Assembly (NCBI GenBank): GCA_034670405.1
Contig: JAXDDX010000141.1
Span: forward strand, 660,001 to 724,000
DNA: 64,000 nucleotides
Direction of reading: 5' to 3'
From: Hoplostethus atlanticus
Lineage: Eukaryota > Chordata > Actinopteri > Trachichthyiformes > Trachichthyidae
The translations under genes were made by a program, and so were the position numbers. Shown piece after piece: positions 24,901-53,010 of this stretch. Position 1 is the stretch's first letter; each line of letters starts with the position of its first letter. The notes under the pieces are model-generated. The model was not told the origin of the DNA. It did no database searches and saw nothing but the letters and a program-made list of their open reading frames with translations.

Positions 24901-25257
24901 AGCCAACAAGCCAACACTTCTAGCTGCTAAGAAATCAACGTACCAGCAATGTACCTGCTCCTTCCTCCTGCAGGCGTGGCGCAGCACCAGTGGTCGGAGG
25001 AGGCCTCCATGGTGTTCAGGAACCACGTGGAGGAGCGATCGCTGGTAGCCCAGGTGGAGAGTGTCCAGGAGGGCTCGGAGGTCAAAGGTGAGCTGTGGGA
25101 GCGCAGGTTGACAGTCTACCTGGTGGACACCAGCCAGGCGGAACGGGACCTCTGGATCCACCACCTCATGGCCGACATTGCCGATGAGCTATCCACAGGC
25201 TGCCTAGGAGAGCTCCACACGCAGGATGGGGAAAGTACCACCAGCCAAAGACTTTGA
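9481..25257 (+). CDS. tdrd7: tdrd7, Tudor domain-containing protein 7, with two frame-breaking lesions
   Basis: The protein belongs to germ-granule and lens RNA granules: LOTUS domains bind Vasa/DDX4-type helicases and Tudor domains bind dimethylarginine partners. Readable exons are 9481-9684, 10439-10583, 11268-11382, 12275-12370, 13332-13369, 13663-13737, 14103-14273, 14560-14713, 14785-15482, 15902-16098, 16530-16722, 17368-17479, 17869-18080, 19832-19966, 20352-20435, 20868-21002, 21753-21863, 22215-22396, 23023-23198, 23671-23864, 23991-24151 and 24974-25257, about 1290 codons. LOTUS 1 is in the first exon, LOTUS 2 at about 14120-14273 and LOTUS 3 at about 15300-15480. Tudor cores include [19 protein letters not shown] and [12 protein letters not shown]. 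The start ATG lies 16 nt after an acceptor, and [15 protein letters not shown] matches the family N-terminus. Phase fails in two places: a 16-bp duplication in exon 13663-13737 and an extra G at 22242-22244. Teleosts have two tdrd7 paralogues; I cannot tell which this is. Confidence 0.92.
10191..10331. mobile_element. short foldback (MITE-like) element in tdrd7 intron 1
   Basis: The left arm, from 10191, contains cacacc, then gcctgacccaggtta and cccag. Its near reverse complement ends at 10331 (ctggg, then taacccgggtcaggc, then ggtgtg). The arms are about 38 bp, GC-rich, with a few mismatches. No reading frame is present, and the transposon superfamily is not clear. Confidence 0.5.
10717..10896. 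mobile_element. hAT-like MITE with 8-bp target-site duplication
   Basis: A 180-bp element begins CAGGGGTGTCAAACC and ends GGTTTGACACCCCTG. The inverted repeat extends about 45 bp, through the ccatggagggccgagagtat stretch. It is flanked by the identical 8-mer GTTTAGGG at 10709-10716 and 10897-10904. An 8-bp duplication and CAG-type ends are hAT features. A second inner palindrome (ggtgatttc / gaaatcacc) lies in the centre. Confidence 0.85.
11383..12274 (+). other. tdrd7 intron 3
   Basis: The intron starts gtagaa and ends acttcag. I see no further coding sequence or named element in its 892 bp. Confidence 0.7.
12371..13331 (+). other. tdrd7 intron 4 with a short (AC)n run
   Basis: The intron holds an (AC)n run at about 13051-13079 and otherwise unrecognised sequence. 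Confidence 0.6.
13460..13569. mobile_element. small hAT-like MITE in a tdrd7 intron
   Basis: A 110-bp segment starts CAGGGTTCCCACGCAAATG and ends with the near reverse complement, GCAAAATGTGTGGGAACCCTG. No clean 8-bp target duplication is visible, so the family assignment is tentative. Confidence 0.5.
13672..13701 (+). repeat. frame-breaking tandem duplication in tdrd7 coding exon
   Basis: TCCTACAGAAAGAC occurs at 13672-13685 and again at 13688-13701, a 16-bp repeat period inside exon 13663-13737. Sixteen is not a multiple of three. With both copies, the phase from the 38-nt exon before it does not meet the phase-0 exon at 14103. Counting only one copy closes the frame. Confidence 0.8.
14714..14784 (+). 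other. probable very short tdrd7 intron
   Basis: Exon 14560 onward is in one frame ([17 protein letters not shown]) and reaches a stop at 14761-14763. The next conserved stretch is in another frame. A 71-nt intron with donor tcag/gtcccc and acceptor ctcccccaacag is phase 1 at both ends and restores the frame. A donor at 14705 would give 80 nt with the same phase. The stronger-looking acceptor at 14822 does not keep phase. Confidence 0.5.
14838..14896 (+). repeat. in-frame 18-bp minisatellite in tdrd7
   Basis: Three copies of an 18-bp unit encode [12 protein letters not shown] and IKPASP in the proline/serine-rich linker before LOTUS 3. The unit is a multiple of three, so copy number can vary without frame loss. 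Confidence 0.9.
18081..19831 (+). other. tdrd7 intron after exon 17869-18080, with a palindrome
   Basis: This is the longest tdrd7 intron, 1751 bp. Around 19448-19538, gaggagtgaaaaataccaat is mirrored by attggtaattttcactcctc, a foldback with arms of about 35 bp. The rest is unrecognised. Confidence 0.6.
20050..20230. repeat. dispersed repeat, copy 1
   Basis: The text ttgttgtacccac, then ctgcctygtccacttt and tttcctacatttccca, recurs with divergence at about 28670-28900. It is therefore a dispersed repeat. I cannot name the family. Confidence 0.45.
21866..21903. repeat. (AC)n microsatellite at a tdrd7 donor
   Basis: The run begins two bases after the GT of the donor at 21863/21864. Confidence 0.95.
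22242..22244 (+). other. single-base frameshift in a tdrd7 exon
   Basis: Exon 22215-22396 enters in phase 0 as ILKLDQDEA and then runs to a stop at 22356-22358. From the GGG at 22242 the conserved protein continues one frame over, as [11 protein letters not shown] and later [12 protein letters not shown]. That frame also gives the phase-1 exit needed by the next exon. Counting only two Gs here joins the two parts. Confidence 0.85.
24281..24850. repeat. degenerate direct repeats split by an interspersed repeat
   Basis: A segment at about 24281-24374 (caatgtcagctagcatgct, later gccaacatatcaacatt) recurs at about 24651-24752 and more weakly after that. Between them, 24375-24650 carries an unrelated sequence beginning gagtcaactttatttataaa, which looks like a separate inserted repeat. 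All lie in a tdrd7 intron. Confidence 0.55.
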
Positions 25258-26056
25258 AGATATGCAGTTGTACTTTAGTTAAAAGAAATAAGTTTGTTTT
25301 TCTGAACCTAAGGACTGGCGGGCTGGTGCATTGGTCCCCAAGGAGAGGGCACCGAATGCACTGCCATAGAATGCAATTGGTGGGAAGAAGATGGAAAACA
25401 ATAAACACCATCAAATGCTTCTACTGGTTCTAGAAATCATCGTTTTGAAGCGAGCCCAGACGCTATTCCAGCCTTCATGTTTACTGGATCTCTCTGAAGG
25501 TGTTTCTCAGTGTTTTTCCTTTTCCTTGTTTTTGTTCTGTGCAGTTGAGCCATTGCATGTGTTTGTTTTCTTTTCTATTTTGTGTTTATTTGTCAGTGTT
25601 TGCTGTGACTTAAATGCATGTAATTGTGTGGCTCATTTGCACTATATATTTTGTCCTTACATTAATTATTTCAGTGTAAATGTCTTAACTGTATGAATGT
25701 ACAAAGTTGTTTGATCCTTACAGACGCAGGCCCCCTTTGTTTTCCAGTCTTCGTGTTACCAGGCTGAAGACATTCAGCCGTGCTCTTTCCAAAGGTGCAT
25801 TTCGATTGTTTGAGCACGAGAAGCTGTTCTCAATGGACGTTTTGTTCGTTATTAAAATGTATGTAGTTCTGCAACCCTCCCGAGAAAGGTGCATTTTGAT
25901 TGAAGGCTCCTGTTGGTTTTTATTGTGTCGAAGCGCTTTTAACTTGGGAGAACAGTGCGTGGGTCTGCAGAGATGCGCTTGCCTTAGTGAAACGCATAAC
26001 TGCAAGAGGTCTATTATCGGACACGCAGCCATGGCTAATGCAATAATGCAATAAAT
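25258..26056 (+). other. tdrd7 3' UTR with polyadenylation signals
   Basis: The untranslated region follows TGA at 25255-25257. AATAAA occurs at 25400-25405, and ATTAAA/AATAAA variants near 25851 and 26050 could give longer 3' ends. Confidence 0.6.
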
Positions 26057-26089
26057 GACTATGTGCTACGATCGTGCAAATTTTGCGGG

Positions 26090-26520
26090 GAAAGAAGCAC
26101 GGACAAGCGACGCGTCCAATAACGGGCACAGTTGTATTGCGTGACATCATTGGAGTGACAGGGCAGCCGTGTGGGGGGGTGGGGGGGGAGGAGGAGGAGG
26201 AGGCGGCTCTCCCCATAAGTTTACTTTGCCCTTTGCGGGAGAGGAGATCAGCCTCCGCAAACCACTGAGAGACTACTCGAGACGGGGGGGTGGAGAAACT
26301 TCGGCGGACGCGCAAATCGGCTCCTTTCAGGATTATCTGTGGGTCATGGACGGTTTTGTCTAGTGAAGTTTTGCGGAATTCGGGTTCTTGTGCTTGTACC
26401 AGAGCGGACTGTGCAGTGCGACTCCAGGCGGCTCTGAAGGAAACCATATCTGGTCAAAGTATTCGTTGCTGTCACCCAGCGGGACCGTCCGGCTATAAAT
26501 AGCGCTGGAGGAGGTACGGA
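26090..26520 (+). promoter_or_regulatory. GC-rich promoter-like block with perfect MEF2/TATA motif
   Basis: The block is richer in CpG and G runs than its surroundings. CTATAAATAG at 26493-26502 fits the MEF2 consensus CTA(A/T)4TAG exactly and is also a good TATA box. CCATATCTGG at 26444-26453 is one mismatch from an SRF CArG box. It lies downstream of tdrd7 and upstream of tmod1 on the same strand. tmod1 is a heart and muscle gene, so this is a plausible tmod1 promoter. A possible donor (gag/gtacgg at 26513) would instead place the motif inside an exon. Confidence 0.45.
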
Positions 26521-29500
26521 AATAAATGCAAAGTAATACAGCATGCAATAAAACAGACAGATTATCGATGATAACCACCCCAGGTTAAAGTAATAAACGG
26601 GACAAGACATCTGTTATGTCTTTAAAAAAACTAAAAAACACTGGTTCCCAAACTGGGGTGCGGGGACTTCTAGGGGGTCCCCTGAAAAAAAAAACGAGGA
26701 CTTGTTTAATTTCGCTGTTAGTGTTCTCTCTAGAAGTTACCACCGTTGGGAGAAGGCGCGAGTGGCTGTTCTAAGCATAGGCGTCCCTCTCAAAGTTAGG
26801 GCAATCTTCACAGCGTTCCGACGGGCCTTGGACGCTTGTAGTTTTTAAAAAAGTTTTTGAAAATGAATGTATGGCCTGGAAAGTTTATTTTTATTTTTTA
26901 TTTTTATTTATTTTTTTAAATTTAAATATATATATATATATATATAAATCTAGCGCCCAAATTCATCAATATGCCTCAGCTGTCTGGCCCCCCTCTCTGT
27001 CCTAGGATCAACACATCCAGAGGAAAGCCCTGTGATGGATATTTGTTGGTAAAGCAGCAGTTTATAAACTGTCACCAAGATTTCTTGACAAGATTATATA
27101 AAACGATGCCTCTGTGAGGGTCCTTGAGCTCTTATAAGTAACTGAAAAGTCCTTGAATTTGATGTGAGTGTGTGAACCCCCCCGTTGGCTAAATGAAAAC
27201 TAACTGCAAACCACCTCAGATGGGGTTCCTCCGTACAGTCAGATGAAATGGGTGTCCATGGTCTAATGTATCTATTGTAGCTATATATCCTAGACATGAG
27301 AAAAGTGTGGAAACAGTTGGGCCTGTGGTTCATAGCAAAATGAGTAGTTCACTTTCACTATAATTCACTATAAGTATAAAGAACAACTATTGAAATTCTA
27401 GGTTTCACTCTAACCAACACAAATCTGATCAATTTAGGATCTGTTACCTAATGTGTTTATATATGGGGCTCCTTAAAAGACAGACCTATTTGGTCTAAGA
27501 CACTTTATCGTGCAAAAATATCAGGTTGACCTAGGATGTTAATGTACAAAGTTGTTAAATATAAAATATAGGTCAACATTATTGCCATGTTACATAGTCA
27601 GGATCTCAATCTGTGAGTTGTGAGATGCAACAGTTGTCTGCTGAGTTGGTTGACCTACAAACATCTGTCTAGAACTGTAGAGCTTCTTCAGTTGCTTTGT
27701 TGTCTTTTGTGTTTTGTTCACTAGCCCAGCATGGTCTGTTCAAGTTTTGTAAACCTGAGAAAAGCAGCTTCTTTGGTCGTCTGTGGTGTGTCATCTCTAG
27801 ACATTTTGCAGAGGTAGACAGGAGCTCTCCCTCTCTCTCTCTCATTAACTCTCACGGCGACGCAGTTTCTGCTACCCTGAAATCCACTGACAGGTGAACC
27901 GACGCACACGTGTGACACAACGCAGCATCTTGACCGCTGCAGAATGCACAAATGGCCCGATCCCATCCCCCACCAAGCAAATTGATAGGCCCCTCATTAC
28001 CCAGGTCATGATATACGACTCTGTACTCTGGACTCACCAGGGTTTCTTGATGCGCCCTCAGGTGCCCTCAGGAAAAACTCACTATTTCTGTTGTTTCATC
28101 CTCTGAAAATAAGTACAATGGGAGAGTGTTTTTTTATAATAGGTTTCATTCCTCACTGTCATCTCCCAAACTATAAAATAACCATAGCAAAAACCTTCTC
28201 ACATAGCCAAAGTGGCATAATATTTGAGTGAGTGAGTGGACACCATTACATATTGTACCCTTACTGTCACAGCAGGAAGCATACATATAAACACACACAC
28301 TCCTCTTCCTCTACGTCTCTGTCACATGCATTGCTTCCCTTTTGGTTCAGGGAGAGCAGAGCAGGCCAGCTGCCTTTCCTCCACTGGGACTTTTTAGAGA
28401 TGAGCCTGAAAAAAACCCAACCTATTGTAATCCCGCCACAGTAAAACGGTAAGGTCCTATGGGAAGGTTAGTGATGCCATATGAGATAAAAAAATAAAAT
28501 ACCATTAAGCACTATGATGATATAATTCTACAGGAATATTATGGTGACTTTTCATTAGGGTGAGACTGGTCCATTATATATCCGCTGGTCTATGTTAAGA
28601 CATGGATTATTTTTGCAAATAATTCTTGCCATTTGTTTTCACCTGTCTGGAATCACCAGTTTTACTAGATCAGGACAGTTCATCCCAAAAATAACTCCTG
28701 GAATGCATTGAGCATCACAACTTGATGCCATCTGAAGTGTTGCGATTTTACTCTATTGTTGTATCCACTTACTCTCAAGCTGCCTCGTCCACTTCTAGTT
28801 CAGTTAGTGATTTCCTACATTTCCCACAATGCCTTTCACCCCAGAGAATGTGTCTGAATTACTGAGCAGCTGTGGGTTTTATGTGTAGGTGGAGGGAGCG
28901 GGGGATTTTCCAGTCCAGAGAAAGTGAGCGAATTCAGACAGTGGTGTCGTTACTGTGCACCGGAAATGTGCAGCAATTAGCAGAATATTGCTGTATTTTG
29001 AATCGGACTTTAACTGTCTCTTGACAAACCATCCAAAACTTTGTCAAGTAGCACGGTGATAAAAAAACGTTCCTACTTACATTTGTAGCTAATGTTGGTG
29101 CTCGTCTGCCTCCGCAATTTGCTTTTTCCCCCCCAGCAGCTGTCTCCGCATTGCATTATGGTTAATATAGGGTCCGATAGTGCACATCATTTGTACACTC
29201 TAAATCAGAGAGGATTGTGGGTCGTAAAACTTATAAATAGTGGACTATCTAGTCAACAAAATTGTCCACTAAGAATTCGGACAGCCCTACAAAATGGCTG
29301 ACACCCCAAATAGTGCACTATATGGTGAATAGGGAGCGATTTCAGACGCAGCTAACATGTCTTGTAGCTGCAATGCATTCTGGTCTATTGAGGCTACTGT
29401 CAACGTCTGTCTCTTCTATGATTGATTTCTCCCTATATGATTGTTGAATGTCGATGCAAAATGTTGAGTCTAGAAAGACAATAGCTGGTTGTTTTTTTTA

Positions 29501-32125
29501 AACAGTGCTAAAGTGTTTTAGGGTGGATTTTAATCTGGTCTGCTTTTCCCCCCGCCGAGATAATGTACAAGCTAGAAATCTTCCGCGGTGACTTCCTGCT
29601 AGCTCACTGCTGCTGACTTGTCACATATGTTCAGTTCAGAGTTCATATCAGAAGCTTATAAAATACTTAAAAGTCTCTTATGTTACATTGTCAGGCCACT
29701 CCACACAGTTCAGACTCCGGTTATAAGGTGTTTGTCGTCAGCATAGAGGTGATAGACATTTAGTTACACTGCAGTAGATGCCTAGCTTAGCGAGCACCGT
29801 GTATTTAGATCGGCCTAGCTAATTGCAAGACATCGTCGAACTGCACTCGAAGATAACGCCGTTTTTTTCACGTTTTTCATGCCAGTGATTACAGGAGGTA
29901 CTAGAGTGTCTTAAGGTGCTTTCGCTGTTGTCTCACTACCTGCTCTGTTTACGTGGTTATTTATTGGATTGAAGAGGTTTTTTTCCTCCACTCTGATCCC
30001 ATGTGACCACTAAACAGTTTTACAGAGATTTATATATATATGCATGTGGAGTCTGAAACAGGTTTGTTCACTTGTGTAGTATTTCTTAACTAAAAAAAAA
30101 AAAAAAACATGCATCAAAGCGAACTGAAAGAATGAAGAATTCTTGAAAGAATTTAGCTACTCCTCTAGAGTCTAAGAAATTGAGATGAGTTAAGAAAGTT
30201 CCAAAATGCTTATTTTTCAAGTAAAACTACATGATTTAGAATAAGCGTACTGATCTAAGACCAGTTTGCCCTTTAACTCCGTGTCAAGGCTTTATGCACA
30301 TATGACTTTGCTAACGATCCTATATCAGGGCTTCTATTTTTAGAGCTGGCAGCCCCCGGCGGCTCAGTGGGCAAGGGTCATGCCATGTATTTGGCTGGGC
30401 TCCTGACCGGGTCACGTATCATCCCCGCTCTATCCTGTCTTTTTATTTCATACCCACTGAATACTCTTCTAATAAAGCAGAAACTTGATGAAAACAGGCC
30501 CAGGTCTGTTTGGTTTTACTAGGTCAGTTCAGCCTCTTCCAGCGTTATTTGGAGTTCAGCCCAGTTCTTCATCTGTGGCTCTGGAAACTTATCTTGTCAC
30601 GCTGCTTGGAGAAAGCAGAACAAAGGAATGGCACGCTCCAGGAGGAGGTTTCTACTACACATGTACAAAAATACGTTTCTACTCTTTGAACGTACAGCAC
30701 CAGTCAGAAAAGACCCAAATGCATTTTCAGCACCTGGTCAGTTCAGAGCTGGGGTTCTTCAGCTTTTTCACCCAGGACCCCAAATCGACTAAATGTATTC
30801 TCGTCTTGGGGTCCAGGCTCGGTTATTAATTTACAGGTTATTATTAGTGTCGTCGCAGCAATGGGCCACAACGCATTTCGGGCCCTCACCCATAGTTTGA
30901 AGAAACCAGAGCTTAGCGGCGGGCAAGTACGCAGAGTGCTGGGTGTTGTGACCCAATGTTCCACCTCGCCTCATCCATCATCACCCGTTTGCTCCCACAG
31001 CCAAGATCTGATCCAGCCGCAGTGGAGAGCTAGAGAGAGGAAAATACATCTGCTCTCCATCACTGTCTTACAGTCGGCTTAGAAAGAGAACATGACCACT
31101 GAAAGGAGGAAAAAAAACAACACGGAGAAGAGTTCCGGACAAGACGTCTGGTCAATCCAGAATTGACTTTTATGCTTTCTGTAGATTACAGAACTGCACT
31201 TTGTCACAGGCTCCTTGCAGATTGGTTAGAGACATGACCTGAGGGGGAACAGTTGGTCGGACACAACAAGTGATCAAGTGAAAACTAGCTTAGCTGCTAA
31301 CATACAAGCATACCATTTATCAAGGCTTATTATGGTAATGTTACGTCCACGACAAAGGATTAAGCCCATTTACAAGGAAGAAGTCCAATAAACAATCTCT
31401 AAAAACTAATCTAATGTTGTAAAATGACACAACATACCTTATTATGAACTTGAAATGAAGCTTCTACTAGCTAGCCAAACGCTTCCACAAGCAGTTTGAA
31501 TTGTAGAGAAAAGTGAAATGGACAGAGCAACCTACTTCCAGGCCATCAGCTGGTCTGTGAAGGTTACTACCAGAGGTATAGTGGTGCAGGGATGACGTTT
31601 TTTTGTAGGCCAACCCGGAAGTTAGCATCGCCCTGGTCCCTCGACAAAAAGCCAATGGGATTTTTGCATTGGATTTTGGATTATTGCAGAAAATAAGGCA
31701 AACAAAAGTTTATGATACTTACACGTTTTGTTAATATAATCTTCACAAATGAACACCACTTTTATGATTTTTGAAGCGTAAATGCAATCGCCAGAAGTAA
31801 AAAGCTAACGTTAGGCTATAAACGAACTACACCACAGTCGCATGACTTCAACGTCACCACCACTAAAAATATTAAATCCTACAGTCTCTTAGCCACATCT
31901 GGCAGCAAAAAAAAAGATTGTTCCAAACAAAGTATTTGATCTTCTGTTGTGAGAAAGGCTTACGATCTGTCGCTGAAAGAGGACATGGCAAGGGAAAGAG
32001 GGAAGAAAACAAGCAAAAGGACAAGATGATTAATTTCCTACTCCACAGCTGACTTACTGTATCGGTTGCTTTCTAATCTGGAGTGCTATTAATCTCTCTT
32101 CACCCTGTGCTTCTCCCTCCTCCAG
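26521..32125 (+). other. upstream / first-intron region of tmod1
   Basis: No coding exon was recognised. There is an A/T-rich stretch with (TA)n near 26926-26946, a diverged copy of the dispersed repeat at about 28670-28900, and a degenerate SINE-like fragment near 30350-30480 (cggcggctcagtgggcaagg). The rest is unassigned. Confidence 0.5.
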
Positions 32126-32205
32126 GTCTCTCTCTTTCCCAGGGGCTCTCCAGGCACTTGGCTGCCTTTCGCTGTTATTTTACTCGTGGGCTGGGGGTTA
32201 CTGAG
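32126..32205 (+). other. candidate tmod1 5' non-coding exon
   Basis: An 80-nt segment is bounded by a strong acceptor (ttctccctcctccag) and a near-consensus donor (ctgag/gtgagt). It has no ATG, as expected for a 5' UTR exon, and would splice to the acceptor at 33771-33772. An internal acceptor at 32141-32142 would shorten it to 63 nt. Confidence 0.4.
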
Positions 32206-32820
32206 GTGAGTACAGTCCAGTTGACTGCAAAGTGAAAAACAGCACTGCGCTCTGTCACTATTTGCCTAAAGATGGTTTTAAAGATGGTTAGTGTGATTCT
32301 TTTTTTTTTTGTGTGTATGTGTGAACTTGACTTTTGCCATTCTATCTGATTAAAGTCTGCTTTGCTTTAGCTCTGATCATCCGTCAGTGTCCCTGCCTTC
32401 GGTTCATCTTTGTTTTCTTTGTTGTTTCTCGGTCACCTTCATTTTGGCTTTCTTGTTAGGAGTGGTTGTTGGTGTGCGTACATGTGTTTGCAGAAACATT
32501 TGACGGCCTTTCAAATCGCTTTGTGTGTTTGTACATTACAAACATACCGTGGCACCACAGTTTCATGTGCCCCAGTTATACAGCCCCCTATACAGTTATA
32601 CAGCCTCTGGAACTGAAGATACATTCAACCTTAGTCTGACAGGATGTCAGGCAGAAGTTTTTTTCATTTGAAGCCACAATCTGTAGTAACCACAAGTGGC
32701 AATTCAAATACTGCAACAACAAATATCATGGTGCTGCAGTGGATTTAGTCACTTGTAAATTATAGCTTTTAACAATACCTGCTTAGCTTAATTGTTAGCC
32801 ATCTGATCATCAATCATTTA

Positions 32821-33440
32821 CAGAGGTGGCAAAAGTACACGCATTCTTTACTCAAGTAGAAGTACAGATACGTATCTAAAAAAAGACTAAAAGTAGAAGT
32901 ACTGATTCAACTTCTTTACTTAAGTAAAAGTCAAAAAGTACAGGCTCTGAAATGTACTCAAAGTATAAAAGTAAAAAGTAATAGTAGCGTTCATGGAGCC
33001 GACAACTTCAAACATTTGTCTTAAATAAGGCCATGGATGGGGAATGTCTTGCTGTTCACTTTCATCCATGTCGCTACTAGTTCTCCCTGCACGGACATCA
33101 CATTCACTAGACGCCTTTTCTCCGCGGTCGACTCTCCCTCTCTTGTCTCCCTCTTTTACGTCTTTTACGACGCTTTCCTGTTGTTACGTCTGTCGTAATG
33201 ATGGCGCAATGACGCAAAAATAAAAAGATAATCGATAATTCCCCTCAAATGCATTAAAACTAAAGTAACGAGCCTGTTTTGAAAATGGAAGGAGTAGAAA
33301 GTACAGATATTTGTGTTAAAATGTAGGGGGTAAAAGTAAAAAGTTGTCCGAAAAATAAATACTCAAGTAAAGTACAGATACCTGAAAACTCTACTTAAGT
33401 ACAGTAACAAAGTATTTGTAGTTCGTTACTTCCCACCTCT
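32821..33440. mobile_element. non-autonomous hAT-like element
   Basis: About 620 bp begin CAGAGGTGGCAAAAGTA and end with ttacttcccacctct. Subterminal ...actcaagtagaagtacagata at the left is mirrored by cagatacctgaaaactctac...agtac at the right. There is no open frame. The target-site duplication is not clear. Confidence 0.6.
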
Positions 33441-33786
33441 TTATCACACAATCACACAATTAAAAACACAATCTAATAATACTGACTGAAATGAAAATGT
33501 ATGAGATATTGTTATGGCTATAAACCAACTGAATAATTGAATCATCTCAAAATCAAATTGATTCAAGCAATTTCACAATACACTGACGCATTTGAATTCC
33601 AAGATATCTCGTATATCATAATTGCCAGCCAGCAGACTTCAGAAGCTAGTTGGAGTTTAATTTTGTGCTACAAGTGTGCTACCTTTTTCTTTTTTTTTTT
33701 AAAGTAGGTGTCATTTTTTTTCAAGTGACAAATGTATTTTTATATATCTTCATATATATTTGCTGGTTGCAGGTGTGCTGTCCATC

Positions 33787-51290
<17,504 letters not shown>

Positions 51291-53010
51291 AAACCAGGGC
51301 TAACCCTCCTTCCCCCACCCCCTTCAGCCCCGACATCTTTCCAAACCCCGTCTTCTCATCCTCGTCAGCCCCACACCCCTCCCGACGGCCTACCCAGAAG
51401 TCCTTGCGCGTCCACCGCAAACCTGCCCGCCACATCAGGTTCTGCGGTTTGGGGTTCAGAGGCAATCTCTGAGCTGTTTCTGCTTCCTAGACTCCTTAGT
51501 AGATCTTAAGGGATTTGGATCGGATTCATTATCAGCCATCAGCAAATCTGTGCATTAAAATATCATAGCAGTGTATCTTCAATTAAGAATTGGGACTTGG
51601 GGTTGTTCGTGGGACTGCTTCTTGCAGGTTCCTGATCCTTTAATATCTCCTGAAGCGTCTAGGTTCAGCCACGTGAGGACTGGAAGGGCTGTTTTTGTAT
51701 GAGGGCTCATTTGAAGGCCAAGGGGGCTGCTGTTGGCAATCCCCGTTTCTATTGTTGTGTGTGATGAATTCTAATGATCCGTATTCTACTGTAAATGAGT
51801 TGATGCTGTTATCCCCTCGCAGTTTTTCTACCGACGGCGGACACACGCTACAAGATATCTCTAATCAATTAAGCACCAAAGCTGTCGTCCCATCCAAATT
51901 TTGTAGATCAAGTAAAAAGCGTGCGTCGGATTTCCACCCTTGTCTCGTCAGTGCACGTAGGATGGCCGAATTCCTGCTCAATCTAGACAATATCTTGTAG
52001 CGACTGTCTGTTCTTAGATCCATCGATAGACTCTTCAGTTCTAGGTAGACAGGTATATAAACCTGGTTACTGTGAGACTTGACTTGTCCGCTATATATAT
52101 ATATATAGAATATATTTATTTGCGACAGACCTGTGGATGAGTGAGAGCTAGAATCCATTCTCTACATCACTGGGATTGGTCGAGCGTGGCCTGGTAGCTG
52201 GGATACTAGAGGTGGAAAGCTTGCTAAGAGGGCAATGTTTTTAAAAGAAGTTTACCCCGAGACCTTACTAGATATCAGCTTCCCCTGCCCTCTAGTCAAA
52301 AAAGGGGAAATCATCCTGAGGAGTTTCACATGAACTCCTCCCCATGAAGAAATGGGGGTTAAAAAAAACAAAAAAAAACAATCTGAGTTGAACTATTACC
52401 TCTATTGAACTACTTCTACCATGAACATTAATTGAGTCGCGCTACACCCTAGGTAGAGACACCAAGCACCATGCATAAATGCATGGTGGAGAAGGCCTAA
52501 TAACCCAAGAAACTTTATTTGAATGGATTTCTATTACAACTTAAACCAGGTCTGGTTTGATTGTTTGTGTTTGTTTGTAGTTATTTACTGGAGCTGAAGT
52601 TTGTGGTTGATCATGAAATGGTTCTACTGTTTATGACAAGTGGAGTAATGCCTCAGGCTCCAGGCTTTGGAGTATATCAAAATGGGTGTTATACACAGAT
52701 CTTTTTTTAAACATAGGACTTTCAAATATAGTGACCCACTGTCACGTAAAATTTTGGGGCGAGCTTGATGCCACAGGTGCCGCTATACTCTGATTGGTCC
52801 TTTAAGCCTGGTCCAAGTCGAGGGTGAACGTAAACTCATGTCTGTGAAATCAACCTTGAATGCCGTGCCGCCAAACTGTAGCCATTTTTTATGACCCTGT
52901 TACATAACAATTGTGAAGAAGGGCTACACCAACTGCAATGTCTTAACAGAACATTGTGTTGGTGATTTGATTGTGTGCTCACGCTGTATGTAAGCAAAAT
53001 AAAAAGTTGG
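51291..53010 (+). other. tmod1 3' UTR and polyadenylation signal
   Basis: The region follows the TAG at 51288-51290. AATAAA at 52998-53003 is a good candidate for the main 3' end, giving a 3' UTR of about 1.7 kb. Confidence 0.6.

Noticed and set aside
30350..30480. Possible tRNA gene (cggcggctcagtgggcaagg)
   Set aside because: Only an A-box-like phrase is present, with no clear B box or cloverleaf. It looks like a decayed SINE.
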